Source: Xanthobacteraceae bacterium (GTDB lineage: Bacteria; Pseudomonadota; Alphaproteobacteria; Rhizobiales; Xanthobacteraceae). From it: a stretch of DNA of 32,552 nucleotides. Below, piece after piece: positions 7,983 to 16,137 of this stretch (within the stretch, counting starts at the first letter, position 1; every line of letters starts with the position of its first letter). The translations under genes were made by a program, and so were the position numbers. The stretch lies in contig JAIESC010000296.1 in the NCBI GenBank assembly GCA_019746355.1, positions 1 through 32,552 on the forward strand, in the 5' to 3' direction. Under the pieces are notes generated by a model. The model was not told the DNA's origin. It made no database searches and saw only the letters and a program-made list of their open reading frames with translations.

Positions 7983-9719
7983 TCATTTGCTCTGCAGATG
8001 CCACGCGCCGTCCCAATCGGCGGCGGGCGGGTTTTGCTGCAAGCGCTCGATGCGGTTCAGCAGGGCCAGCGCAGGCCCATCGCCCGGTGCCGATTCGAGC
8101 GCGGCCTTGAAGGCACGGCGTGCGTCGTCCCAGCGCTGCGCGCGATAGGCCGCAAGACCTTCGGCATATGCGCTGCGGAGCGTGATTGCTTGCGGCGTGA
8201 GCTCGCCCTTGCGCCCCATGATCTCGAACACGCCCGCCGCCTGGCTCTGGCCCGCGACCACCACGCGGTCGATCTCGCGCGTTTCGATCTCGGGGCCGGC
8301 CGCGCGCGCGGTCGCCTCCGACGCGAACACGTGACTGCCGTATTCCTTGTTGGCCGTCTCGAGCCGGGACGCGAGATTGACGTTGTCGCCCATCACCGTG
8401 TAGCTCATCATGAACTCCGAGCCGATGCTGCCGACCAGCGCCTCGCCGGTGGCGATGCCGATCCGGACGTCGCACTCCACCGGGATATTGCGCACGCCAA
8501 GGAGCTCGGGGATTTCCTTGCGCAGCGTCGCCACGCGCCCGACCATGTCGATCGCCGCAAGGCAGGCGAGCCGCGCCTGATCGGCCTCTTCGACGAACGG
8601 CGGTCCCCAATAGGCCATGATGGCATCGCCGATGTACTTGTCGATGATGCCGCGGTGATGGCGGATCGGCTCGGACATGGTCGAGAGATAGCGGTTCATG
8701 ACCTTGACCAGGCCCTGCGGGGTCACGCCCTCGCTCAGCGTGGCGAAGGCTTTCATGTCGCAGAACAGGACCGTCATGGTCCGGCGCTGACCCTCGGCGG
8801 CCGCAAGCGCCGGCTGATCAAGCAGGCCTTTGACGACCTGCGGATCGATGTAGCGGCCGAATGTTTCCCGGACGCGCTCGTTGCGCCGGAGCTGCTCGAT
8901 CATGCGGTTGAACGCGAGCGAGAGCTGTCCGATCTCGTCCTGCGTCGTAATCGTGATCGAATGGCCGAGGCGGCCCGCCTCGACATCGCGGGTGCCTTCC
9001 AGGAGAAGCCTGACCGGCCGGGTGATGCCGCTGCTGACCAGCACGGCGAAAATCAGTCCGAGCAGCGCCGCAAGCGCCGTCACGATCACGGTGACGATGA
9101 TCGCGCGCTTCTGGTCGGCAATGACGGTGGAGGCGCTGGCAAACACCTGGGTGAGCATGTCGGCGCGAACGGCATCGATCTTTTGCGTGAACTCGTCACG
9201 AAGCTGATCGACACGGACCAGGTTGCGTCCGGCCTGCTCGAAATCCCGCGCCTCGAGCAGCGTGAGAAGCTGCGCCATCTCCTCGTTCATGCGGTGGCGC
9301 AGATCAGTGGACGCGACGTCGATGCGGGTCTCGATCCGCGCCAGCGCGGCATTGTCCGACGGCGTGCTGACGTCCTCGATGATCGAAATGATCAGCTTGC
9401 GCGCGGCCTGCGCCTCACGCTCGACCTCGGGACTGAGCTGCTCGAAATCCTGCCTGCGGGCGGCATAGCCGGCCTCGTCGGGCGGAACCTGCATTTTCGC
9501 GATCACCATGCGACGAAGCGCAAGCGCCCGCTCAAGCGAACGGACGTTCGCCCGCGCCAGATGGCCGTAGGCCGGAACGTACTTGGTGGTCAGCTCGTCG
9601 AGCAACCGGCCGACCCGGGTGGCCATGGCGATCGACAGCACCGAGGTCACGACCATCAGGATGATCAGCCCGATGGCGATGCCGACGATTTTTTGTCTGA
9701 TGGATCGCCAGAACATCAA
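7983..9719 (-). CDS. Membrane class III adenylate/guanylate cyclase with HAMP domain
   Basis: In this 578-residue sensor cyclase, TM1 is at about residues 11-33, a helical extracytoplasmic sensor at 34-205, TM2 at about 207-230, and HAMP from ITRPVRLLLEGTRD (232) to NRMIEQLRR (280). The catalytic domain is at about 310-500. Metal-binding aspartates are visible in LFCDMKAF (Asp321) and KYIGDAIMA (Asp365, with Lys361). MGDNVNLASRLE supplies Asp445, Asn448 and Arg452. All catalytic positions appear present, so it should be active; the Lys/Asp pair favours ATP over GTP. The tail (about 515-560) looks like one TPR. It stands alone; its effector is unknown. Confidence 0.9.
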   Translation of the reverse strand: MMFWRSIRQKIVGIAIGLIILMVVTSVLSIAMATRVGRLLDELTTKYVPAYGHLARANVRSLERALALRRMVIAKMQVPPDEAGYAARRQDFEQLSPEVEREAQAARKLIISIIEDVSTPSDNAALARIETRIDVASTDLRHRMNEEMAQLLTLLEARDFEQAGRNLVRVDQLRDEFTQKIDAVRADMLTQVFASASTVIADQKRAIIVTVIVTALAALLGLIFAVLVSSGITRPVRLLLEGTRDVEAGRLGHSITITTQDEIGQLSLAFNRMIEQLRRNERVRETFGRYIDPQVVKGLLDQPALAAAEGQRRTMTVLFCDMKAFATLSEGVTPQGLVKVMNRYLSTMSEPIRHHRGIIDKYIGDAIMAYWGPPFVEEADQARLACLAAIDMVGRVATLRKEIPELLGVRNIPVECDVRIGIATGEALVGSIGSEFMMSYTVMGDNVNLASRLETANKEYGSHVFASEATARAAGPEIETREIDRVVVAGQSQAAGVFEIMGRKGELTPQAITLRSAYAEGLAAYRAQRWDDARRAFKAALESAPGDGPALALLNRIERLQQNPPAADWDGAWHLQSK

Positions 9720-9884
9720 GGTGGGCTGGTGCTGGACAAGGCTTTTCTGGAGTCACGTGTTGTGACGATAGCCCATCCTGCCTTGATCCGACACCTCGGC
9801 CTGCGATGCGCGCTCGCCGCAAATGGCGTATTCCGGCTCTGCCAAACGCTGTAGAATTTCCGGGATGCTCAGGAGGCTCGTCCC

Positions 9885-10142
9885 ATGCGCAAGATCATAT
9901 GCATCTCAATCGCAGCGATCGGATTGGGAATGATCGAAATTGGCACGGCAGAGGCTCAGGATCGGTGCAAACCCGGCCAAGTCTACAATGGCCGAAGTTG
10001 CGTCTCCCCCGGCACAAGGCGAACGGACCGCGCAGTCACCAACCCGGCTCCCACGGGCTACGGCTACTTTCGCAGAAATCCAGGCAATCCGTGCGGAGAT
10101 CCGTACTGGACGATCCAGGAAGGCGCTTGTCGCGGATTTTGA
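9885..10142 (+). CDS. Small secreted cysteine-containing protein
   Basis: The 85-residue product has a signal peptide MRKIICISIAAIGLGMIEIG cut after AEA. The mature part has four cysteines (RCKPG, SCVSPG, PCGDPYW, GACRGF), consistent with a small disulfide-stabilised periplasmic protein. AGGAGG lies nine bases before the ATG. Function unknown. The following 10143-10486 stretch shows no convincing gene. Confidence 0.65.
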   Translation: MRKIICISIAAIGLGMIEIGTAEAQDRCKPGQVYNGRSCVSPGTRRTDRAVTNPAPTGYGYFRRNPGNPCGDPYWTIQEGACRGF

Positions 10143-10486
10143 TTGCGGAGGCTGACAGAGGGCAGAGGTCAACCCGACAGGCTGCTGCGTCGAACAATTC
10201 TCACTGAGCAAACCAAAGAGCCCGGCGCGGAGCTCAGAACACGCCGCGGAAATTGACCGTGTCGCCGCCGGCGGAGCATCGTCGCCTCCCGGCTGATCCT
10301 AACGGCTGGGAATCCATGATCGTCATCGGCCAACTCCGCAGCGGGCCAAGCGACATCCGTAGGCAACAGCGCGCGAGGAAAATGACGCCCGGCGGTATTC
10401 CCGTCCGCCCGAAGCGCCTGGTGACCCAAAAATCGCCGCGATTCTTATGACGGCTATGCGGGTGCCTTAAGCGCGCGGAGGGGCTG

Positions 10487-11626
10487 ATGACACCGCGGAA
10501 GCTTGTCGCTTGGGTGGCGTTGTGCGGAGCGATCGCGATCACCGTCGGGGGCGCTGCCAGGCTCGGGGGCATCGGTTCGTCGGGCATCGAGAATACCGCA
10601 ATCTCGGACCGCGAGGCGACACGCGGGGCAACGCCTTTGAGCGGTGACGCTGCGGGCGCGGCCGACGCACCATCGGTCGGTGCCATCAGCTCGGTGGCCG
10701 CCGCGGCGACGTCGCATCTCAATCTGCCGGAGCCTGCCGTCATGGGTGGCAAGACGGCCATGGCTGATCCGGACCCGGCTGAAAATGCCTCCGTCCTCGC
10801 GGGCTCTTCCGCAGCCAAGGGTACCGTCCTCGAAGCCTCTTCGTCCGAGTCCCGTCCGACGCCGCGGTCTGAGCCGCGCATGCAACTCGTGACCCTGTCG
10901 ACGTTGAAGGACGTGAAGGAGTATCCGAAACCGGTCGTGCGCCCGATTGAAACTCCCAACGAATGCCTCGTGGCTGAAATCTGCATCGACGACTATCTTT
11001 GGTCGCTGTACGAGCGAGCACCCAAAATTGACACCAACAAGGTGACGGAGCAGATCAAGACGACGGTCAAGGTGAAGGGCAAGACGCGGACCGTCGTCAA
11101 AACCGTTATCAAGTACGTCGCAGGCGACTTCACCTGGAAGGATCCAATCGCTGCGCAAAGAGCCGGCATGTCGCTCAAGGACTACGTGATCGGCGGCCTG
11201 GATCGCGGCTTCAAGCTGAAGCTCCATCATGCGCTTCGCACGATCGACGACGCCGGGTTCATGCCGGGCATCACCAGCGCATTCCGTGACGATTACCGGC
11301 AATCGATCGCAAGCGGAAACAGGGCCGCGAGCGACAGCTCATACCACGGCGGCAGCCGCCGCGGCGGCTACGGTCATGCACTTGCGGTCGATCTCGTGAG
11401 CGTCAAGGGCGAGACCCGTGCGGAGCGCTATGCCTCGAGCGAAAAGTTGTGGCAGTGGATCGATGAGCATGAACAAGAGCTTGGGATCGGCCGTCCGTAT
11501 CTCGGCAGGGATCCACCGCACGTCGCGCCGATCGATGGCAAGGAATATGCCGATAAACGCGGCCGGGCAAAGGCGGCGCAGCTCGCCGGATTGAAACGGA
11601 CATCGCCGCCAGCAAACCCGAAGTGA
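10487..11626 (+). CDS. M15-like (VanY/D-Ala-D-Ala carboxypeptidase type) peptidase
   Basis: A 379-residue protein with an N-terminal membrane anchor or signal (about residues 7-25) and an Ala/Ser-rich linker to about 130. A conserved middle with DDYLWSLYERAPKIDTNKV leads to a C-terminal peptidase-like region: SAFRDDYRQSIASG, then GGYGHALAVDLVS giving the zinc ligands His297 and Asp302, and PPHVAP giving His345. That H-x4-D ... H layout is the M15/VanY metal site, so it probably trims peptidoglycan peptides in the periplasm. GGAGG lies just upstream of the ATG. The L,D-transpeptidase gene begins four bases after its stop, so the two likely form an operon acting on the same polymer. Confidence 0.72.
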   Translation: MTPRKLVAWVALCGAIAITVGGAARLGGIGSSGIENTAISDREATRGATPLSGDAAGAADAPSVGAISSVAAAATSHLNLPEPAVMGGKTAMADPDPAENASVLAGSSAAKGTVLEASSSESRPTPRSEPRMQLVTLSTLKDVKEYPKPVVRPIETPNECLVAEICIDDYLWSLYERAPKIDTNKVTEQIKTTVKVKGKTRTVVKTVIKYVAGDFTWKDPIAAQRAGMSLKDYVIGGLDRGFKLKLHHALRTIDDAGFMPGITSAFRDDYRQSIASGNRAASDSSYHGGSRRGGYGHALAVDLVSVKGETRAERYASSEKLWQWIDEHEQELGIGRPYLGRDPPHVAPIDGKEYADKRGRAKAAQLAGLKRTSPPANPK

Positions 11627-11630
11627 ACCC

Positions 11631-12818
11631 GTGATGAGCGCTGGAGGTCTGCCGCGAATTCTCCGACGCAGCGTCAGACTCGTTCGCGCCCCGACATTGG
11701 CAGCACTGGCGGTTTGCCTGCTTTCAGCAGAAACGCCGTCGCATGCCCGGTCCCTGTTCTGGTCCCAACCTGGATTCTGGTTCGGTGATTACCCATACAG
11801 GCGGAAGCGCCAACACAAGCACACGGAATCTGATTTAACAAAGCAGCGTCAGTCTCGGGGCGCTTCGAAGGGGCCGCTCCAGATCATCATCTCGATCGCC
11901 GATCAGCGCATCTCGCTTTACGAAAACGGGACGCTGATCGCACACTCTTCGGTCTCGACCGGCGTCGAGCGTCATCCAACGCCGCTTGGCGTCTTCAGTG
12001 TGATCGGCAAGCAAAAATGGCATCGCTCCAACATCTATAGCGGTGCACCCATGCCCTACATGCAGCGCATCACCTGGTCGGGGATAGCGCTGCATGCGGG
12101 CGATTTGCCCGGCTATCCGGCCTCCCACGGCTGCATCCGCCTGACGCACGACTTTGCCATCCGGCTGTGGCATCTCACGAAGCGCGGCACGCGGGTGATC
12201 ATCGCACCGCGGGATGTCCGGCCCGTCGAGCTCATCAATCCGCAACTTTTTGCGCAGAAGCCCAGCGTCGCGTCCACTTTGCCGAAATCCGGCACCGCGA
12301 CGCTTGCGAGCAATGATGGTGCTGCAGCCGCGGCAACGCCTGGCGCGCTGGTGTCCGGTCCTGATCCCAAGGCCTCAGATCCCGCCTCCGCCGGAGTGAA
12401 GGCTCAAAAGGTCGTGCCGATCTCTGTTTTTGTCAGCCGCCACTCGAGCAGGCTGTTCGTGCGAAGGGGTTTTACGCCGCTTTTTGACGTGCCCATCACG
12501 ATCCGGGATCCAGCGGAGCCGATCGGAACGCACGTTTTCAGCGTGATGAAATCACCGGACGAGGACGCAGCAATCCGCTGGACTGTCGTTTCGATCCCCG
12601 AGAAGGCATCTCTCATCAGGCAAGCTTCACCTGGCTTGCACAAAGAACCGCTGATGCCGGACAAGGCGAACGCCGTTCTGGAGCGCATCGACATGCCGCA
12701 AGATGCGGTTGATCGGATTGCTCCATTGCTGACGCCCGGCTCGTCGCTGATCGTATCCGACCATGGCATCAGCCGTGAGACCGGCAAAGACACGGATTTC
12801 ATCGTGTTGACGCGCTAA
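11631..12818 (+). CDS. L,D-transpeptidase (YkuD domain) with a second YkuD-like half
   Basis: A 395-residue exported protein, with signal peptide to about residue 40 (cut near SHA). The catalytic YkuD domain is at about 84-195, with HAGDLPGYPASHGCIRL providing His155, His166 and nucleophile Cys168 in the expected H-x10-SHGCIRL arrangement. It should form 3-3 crosslinks in peptidoglycan or attach proteins to it. The C-terminal half (about 255-395) restates the strand pattern of the first: LFVRRGFTPLFDVPITI then IGTHVFSVMKS, against ISLYENG then LGVFSVIGK. It lacks the cysteine motif, ending with SDHGISRETGKDTDFIVL. GTG 11631 or ATG 11634 is the start. Likely co-transcribed with the M15-like gene. 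Confidence 0.85.
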   Translation: MMSAGGLPRILRRSVRLVRAPTLAALAVCLLSAETPSHARSLFWSQPGFWFGDYPYRRKRQHKHTESDLTKQRQSRGASKGPLQIIISIADQRISLYENGTLIAHSSVSTGVERHPTPLGVFSVIGKQKWHRSNIYSGAPMPYMQRITWSGIALHAGDLPGYPASHGCIRLTHDFAIRLWHLTKRGTRVIIAPRDVRPVELINPQLFAQKPSVASTLPKSGTATLASNDGAAAAATPGALVSGPDPKASDPASAGVKAQKVVPISVFVSRHSSRLFVRRGFTPLFDVPITIRDPAEPIGTHVFSVMKSPDEDAAIRWTVVSIPEKASLIRQASPGLHKEPLMPDKANAVLERIDMPQDAVDRIAPLLTPGSSLIVSDHGISRETGKDTDFIVLTR

Positions 12819-12970
12819 GGGGGAGGCCGCGCCCGAGTCGCAGTCTGAGCGGACTTACGGACAACTGGAGTTGCGGCATCCTGGCGATGCGGACACAGGC
12901 TTAAGGGCCGAGCACGCGGCCAAGCGGGCCCCACGGTGGCCGTGTGTCAATTCGGGGCCGGGGAACGCGG

Positions 12971-13055
12971 GGTTGACACCCGGGCCGAAAGTTCTATTAG
13001 AAATGGCTACCAAGGCGAAATTCGCTCAGGGCTCCCCGACATTCAGATTTTCTGC
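12971..13055 (+). repeat. TTGACA-containing repeat block, copy 1
   Basis: An approximately 85-base block beginning GGTTGACA and including AGTTCTA, GGCGAAATTCGC and GACATTC recurs at 16779-16862 with roughly 70% identity by eye. The TTGACA suggests a -35 element, but no equally good -10 is conserved. It lies in a 300-base gap with no gene, after the transpeptidase. Confidence 0.5.
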
Positions 13056-13066
13056 AACGGCTCGCG

Positions 13067-13082
13067 ATTGTGACCGCATTGG
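13067..13082. repeat. 16-bp conserved motif, copy 1
   Basis: ATTGTGACCGCATTGG occurs identically here, at 16727 and at 18004. The other two copies lie upstream of minus-strand IalB-type genes, whose starts are 53 and about 207 bases away. This copy has no intact IalB gene beside it. It could be part of a promoter or operator shared by the cassette. Confidence 0.5.
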
Positions 13083-13121
13083 CAGGGCGCGCGACCCGGG
13101 CGCTGTCCGCCGATGTCGGGA

Positions 13122-13364
13122 CTACATCCGTCGCAGGATGAGGGAGGACAAGTGATCTCCAGCCGGTTTCTGCTCGCATGAGTCAATCGTGACGTTGAAA
13201 AACTCTATGCAGCCAATTTTCGAATCGCAAAGTTGAATCTTGTCGAAGCTGCGACCCTGCAGGTTCACCCGGCTGTTCCCGTTCCGCGCAACGAGCACGA
13301 CGAGCACGAGCAAGGCGCAGGCCATCACCGTCAGAAGAAATTTCGTGTAATTGTCGATGCGCAT
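13122..13364 (-). CDS. DxYTKF-family small membrane-anchored protein, copy 1
   Basis: An 80-residue protein opening MRIDNYTKFLLTVMACALLV: a short polar head, one transmembrane helix and a periplasmic tail with FDKIQLCDSKIGCIEFF. It is a clear paralogue of the proteins at 13516 and 15834; shared landmarks are D-x-Y-T-K-F, L-T-V-x-A-C-x-L-L, and F-x-K-x-x-x-C-x-S ... C-I-E. The paired cysteines could form a disulfide outside the membrane. ATG 13364 aligns with the paralogues better than the ATG one codon upstream; AGCAGG is upstream. Function unknown. Confidence 0.65.
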   Translation of the reverse strand: MRIDNYTKFLLTVMACALLVLVVLVARNGNSRVNLQGRSFDKIQLCDSKIGCIEFFNVTIDSCEQKPAGDHLSSLILRRM

Positions 13365-13455
13365 CATCGCCTGCTTGGCTGCGCAGGATGGGGCGCGAGG
13401 AACTCAACCGGGCGTTTCGGCTGCACGGCCTTCGGAACACTTGAGGAGAGCTGCC

Positions 13456-13536
13456 ATGTCCGGTCTGTTCGGCGGTGACGACCCGTCCGCTTTGACCGAA
13501 GGCGGGCGAGGCGGGTTATCGCCGCGTTATCGCTGA
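13456..13536 (+). CDS. Truncated M-S-x-x-F family peptide (26 aa)
   Basis: Following GAGGAGAG and an eight-base gap, ATG opens MSGLFGGDDPSALTEGGRGG and stops after 26 residues. The N-terminus matches those of the 15459, 18120 and 18640 proteins. The body found in the longer copies is missing, so this is either a remnant or a real micro-peptide. Its last 21 bases overlap the end of the minus-strand gene at 13516. Confidence 0.4.
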   Translation: MSGLFGGDDPSALTEGGRGGLSPRYR

Positions 13537-13818
13537 TCTGTCGCCCGTCGCATCGGCACAAACTCCTGCATAATGTTGAATCCCGTCGTCGCACGCCTTA
13601 ATCTCGATGCAGCTCATCGAATTACACAAGTGAAGCTTCTCGAATACACGAGCTTTCTTATTCGACGGAGCAGCATTCGACTGGGCAATATTCGGCGGAG
13701 CAGCTTCGCTCTGTGCAACTGGCGTATCCGACGGACCCATTGCGTGCTGCACGACGAGCACGAGCAGGCCGCAGGCAATCACCGTCAGAATAAATTTCGT
13801 GTACCTGTCGGTGGGCAT
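13516..13818 (-). CDS. DxYTKF-family small membrane-anchored protein, copy 2
   Basis: The product is 100 residues, opening MPTDRYTKFILTVIACGLLV. It has one transmembrane helix, then a Gln/Ala/Asn-rich linker with a short repeat (AAPPNIAQS/NAAPSNKKA), and the conserved FEKLHLCNSMSCIEI motif near residues 59-73. AGGAAG lies upstream of ATG 13818. The start follows the stop of the IalB-type remnant by two bases. The same gene order (IalB then DxYTKF) occurs at 16138/15834, so the pair was duplicated as a unit. Function unknown. Confidence 0.65.
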   Translation of the reverse strand: MPTDRYTKFILTVIACGLLVLVVQHAMGPSDTPVAQSEAAPPNIAQSNAAPSNKKARVFEKLHLCNSMSCIEIKACDDGIQHYAGVCADATGDRSAITRR

Positions 13819-13820
13819 GA

Positions 13821-14100
13821 TCACTTCCTGATGGTTCCGGTGACGAAAACAAGGGCGGGTCCCCGAGCAGTATTCATTCCGGCTGGCGATGCCATTCGCT
13901 CCTTCATCTTTGGCGTCGGGGTTGGCGGGCCGTCGTAGGCCTCGGCGAAGCCAGCGAGCGGTATCACCACGATGTGGGGCTGACGGCGCGAGGTCAGGGC
14001 TTCGAGCACGAGCCACCGTCCTTGCTTGAGCTGTTCGACCAGTTCGACCAGTTCCCATCCTGCCTTGTCGTCAACCCAACATCGGCGGAATTCGTGACGA
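13821..14100 (-). pseudogene. C-terminal fragment of an IalB-type protein
   Basis: The minus-strand frame reads CWVDDKAGWELVELVEQL, then the LVLEALTSRRQPHIVV and PLAGFAEAYDGPPTP motifs, nearly identical to the C-terminal half of the intact protein at 16138. The N-terminal half, including signal peptide and first cysteines, is missing. The fragment abuts the stop codon of the unrelated gene at 14107. The tail runs past the usual end (MKERMAS) for about 20 odd residues. It is a truncated duplicate, not expected to be functional alone. Confidence 0.75.
13891..14081. repeat. About 190-bp direct repeat, copy 1
   Basis: This segment and 16154-16343 are nearly identical by eye from GCCATTCGCTCCTTCATC to TCAACCCAACA. 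It covers the C-terminal coding part of the IalB-type gene. The high identity points to a recent duplication or conversion. Confidence 0.8.
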
Positions 14101-14106
14101 CTCCGG

Positions 14107-15162
14107 CTACTGGCCGTCCCACGCCCGGACGCTGCCGGCCATCGTCAGAAAGTCGTTGCGCAGCTCGTCGTTGCCGGCCGTCACGCCCTCGGGCGCGGCA
14201 ATCGAGACGAAGAAGTACCCGGTGCCGCGCTGGACCGCGCCGACGAAGGGGGCGCGGCTGCCCGGCTGCTCGGTCCATGCGACGAGGGCGTTCACGCCCG
14301 TCTTCGACGGGCTATGGGCCACGTCCGCAAACGCGTGGCGGCGGACTTCGCCGAGATCGAGCTTGTGGGCCCTGACCTGCGCGCGGGTGACCAGCGCAAG
14401 CACGTCATCGAGATCCTCGTATGTCACGGTCGTCATGCGAGCGATCACCATGTGGGTCCGGCTGCCTTGCCCGCAAATTTTGCACCGCAGCCGAAAGTCG
14501 TATTCGGTGATCTCCCCCGACCATCGCTTCGGATCGTGCCATTCGAGCGCCATTTGCAGGGCCGGGTGAAACAGCGCCAGGCCCCGCGGCATCGCGCGCA
14601 TCGAGCCTGCGATCGTCAGCAACGCGGTTTCGAGGACGGCCGGATCGAATTGACGCGCCGGGGCGTCGGTTTTCATGAAGCCGAGCGTCGTCGCGCCGAG
14701 CGTCGCGCCGCCGGCCAGAGCTTCGTGGACGTTCCACATCCTGCCGATTTTCCAACGGGCGACTGCGCCGTTGGACAGGACCTGCGATCGATCGGCATCG
14801 ATGCGGGTCCAGCCCTTGAGAGCCTGCTCGCTCAAGGGCTCGGGGATCCCGCCATTGAAGACAACGGAAAGCTCGTTCCGACTGCGCACGGAGCTGCTCC
14901 CGCCCACGGAGCTGATCCAGCCCGTGGAGCGGCTCTCCCGCGGCCGGTCTGCGTCACGGGAGACCACGACCGAGTTGGAGCCCGGACCGAACTGCAAGTC
15001 GCGCACCGACCAGCCGTGCGGAATCTCGAACTGCACGCCGAGTGGAAACCGGACGGTCGCCGCCCCCGGCGTTGCGGCAAGCTGCGCGGCCGCAGGCATC
15101 GCCGCAGCGACCAGCAATCCCCCGCTCAAGGCGACAGCCGATACAGCTCTGAAGCCCATCAT
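14107..15162 (-). CDS. Secreted protein of unknown function (MMGFRA family), full copy
   Basis: A 351-residue exported protein with signal peptide MMGFRAVSAVALSGGLLVAA, cut near AAA-QLA. The mature start FPLGVQFEIPHGWSVRDLQF resembles secreted stress or lipoprotein-like domains that begin with an amphipathic strand and P-x-G-W. Later features are a single Cys pair (RLRCKICGQG) and an ending TMAGSVRAWDGQ. The pattern ALLTIAGSMRA / FLTMAGSVRA occurs twice, hinting at two related halves. A truncated paralogue with the same N-terminus lies at 16951. I do not recognise a named family. GGGGGCG precedes the start. Confidence 0.6.
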   Translation of the reverse strand: MMGFRAVSAVALSGGLLVAAAMPAAAQLAATPGAATVRFPLGVQFEIPHGWSVRDLQFGPGSNSVVVSRDADRPRESRSTGWISSVGGSSSVRSRNELSVVFNGGIPEPLSEQALKGWTRIDADRSQVLSNGAVARWKIGRMWNVHEALAGGATLGATTLGFMKTDAPARQFDPAVLETALLTIAGSMRAMPRGLALFHPALQMALEWHDPKRWSGEITEYDFRLRCKICGQGSRTHMVIARMTTVTYEDLDDVLALVTRAQVRAHKLDLGEVRRHAFADVAHSPSKTGVNALVAWTEQPGSRAPFVGAVQRGTGYFFVSIAAPEGVTAGNDELRNDFLTMAGSVRAWDGQ

Positions 15163-15276
15163 CGCCCCCGGACCATGGCGCTCGCCGCAAGATCGTCCCG
15201 GGCTGGTGGGAGCCCCGAGCCTGCCGCTGATCATCTGCGATGCAATTCGGGCGGCGGCATGGCAACCAGCGCGTGC

Positions 15277-15428
15277 ACGCACGTTTTTGACGCGCCACCA
15301 GCGCGTTCACGCGCGTCTTCCGGCTTCGCGCTCAGGCGCTTCGCCGGACTCGCGCCCGGCGTAGCTCGCGCAGCGAGCGGAGACGGGTCGACGCGCTATG
15401 GCGAGCGAAACCGGGTCGACGCGCTATA
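15277..15428. repeat. Cluster of CATAGCGCGTCGA-type palindromic repeat pieces
   Basis: Two stretches carry the sequence family CATAGCGCGTCGAAGACGCGCG in inverted form: ACCAGCGCGTTCACGCGCGT at about 15297, and two GGTCGACGCGCTAT copies at about 15390-15428. The same element recurs at 17047, 17814, 17874 and 20653. These are REP-like host interspersed repeats. Confidence 0.65.
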
Positions 15429-15458
15429 GCCCGTGACGAGAAAAGAAAGGAAGAACCC

Positions 15459-15833
15459 ATGTCAGGATTTTTCGGCGACGCCGAGGCAAGCGAGGCGGAG
15501 AAATTGAAGCGCGCCGGTACGACCGGTCGCACGATCTTGGCCGCTCTGCCAAAGGACCGCTACGGCGGAATCGACCGGCCGGCTGATATCGTCGACAGGC
15601 GTTTCCCGCAGAAGCACGAGGAGATGCACACGCCCGCCGGTATCGTCGACGAGCGTTTCCCGAAGGAAGATGAGATCAAGGGCATCACCTTCGACCCCAG
15701 AAAGCTCCCCGAGATGATCGAAGAATTCAAGAGGAGGCACGAAGAAGAAGAGCTTCGGCGCGCCCGGGAGCGTCGGTTGCGGTTCGATCCAAGGCCCCTC
15801 GGCCGCGCTCCGGGAACGTTCGACCCGTACTGA
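15459..15833 (+). CDS. M-S-x-x-F family protein with internal repeat (124 aa)
   Basis: ATG 15459 follows AAAGGAAGAACCC. The N-terminus MSGFFGDAEASEAEKLKRAG parallels that of the 18120 protein, including KLKRAG-T/S-T and a T-I-L/F stretch. A duplicated 18-residue unit follows (PADIVDRRFPQKHEEMHT then PAGIVDERFPKEDEIKGI), then a charged coiled-coil-like tail (about 85-110) ending in FDPRPLGRAPGTFDPY. The N-terminal architecture also resembles the small protein next to the portal at 18640. The stop codon directly abuts the stop of the convergent minus-strand gene. Function unknown. Confidence 0.6.
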   Translation: MSGFFGDAEASEAEKLKRAGTTGRTILAALPKDRYGGIDRPADIVDRRFPQKHEEMHTPAGIVDERFPKEDEIKGITFDPRKLPEMIEEFKRRHEEEELRRARERRLRFDPRPLGRAPGTFDPY

Positions 15834-16100
15834 CTATGGCTGCGTCGGTGTCGGCATGTTGTCCATCGCGCGGGCACAAGCTTCCGGAAGACCTTCAAGC
15901 GTGAGGTTGAACAACTCGATGCAGCCCCGTGAATCACAAAATTGAATCTTCTCGAATTTACGAGCTTCCACATTCGGCAGAACGGTTGGCGGCTGGGCCT
16001 CCTGCGCATTCGACCGACCCATGACGTTCTGCGCCACGAGCGCGAGCAGGGCGCAGGCAATCACCGTCAGAATAAATTTCGTGTACTTGTCGAGGGGCAT
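15834..16100 (-). CDS. DxYTKF-family small membrane-anchored protein, copy 3
   Basis: This 88-residue product opens MPLDKYTKFILTVIACALLA, with one transmembrane helix, a short linker and the FEKIQFCDSRGCIELFN motif. A strong AGGAGG precedes ATG 16100. It lies 37 bases downstream of the intact IalB-type gene on the same strand, so the two are probably one transcript, and both should end up in or beyond the inner membrane. No function known. Confidence 0.68.
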   Translation of the reverse strand: MPLDKYTKFILTVIACALLALVAQNVMGRSNAQEAQPPTVLPNVEARKFEKIQFCDSRGCIELFNLTLEGLPEACARAMDNMPTPTQP

Positions 16101-16137
16101 GATCGCCTCCTGGTTGTTTCAGCGGCGACAGAAAGGT

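Noticed and set aside
7632..9854. 740-codon plus-strand frame opposite the cyclase
   Set aside because: Shadow of the cyclase gene, whose catalytic motifs are all on the minus strand.
10143..10486. Possible outer-membrane protein end on the minus strand (GDTVNFRGVF)
   Set aside because: The upstream frame has no barrel strands or signal peptide and overlaps the M15-like gene; too little to call.
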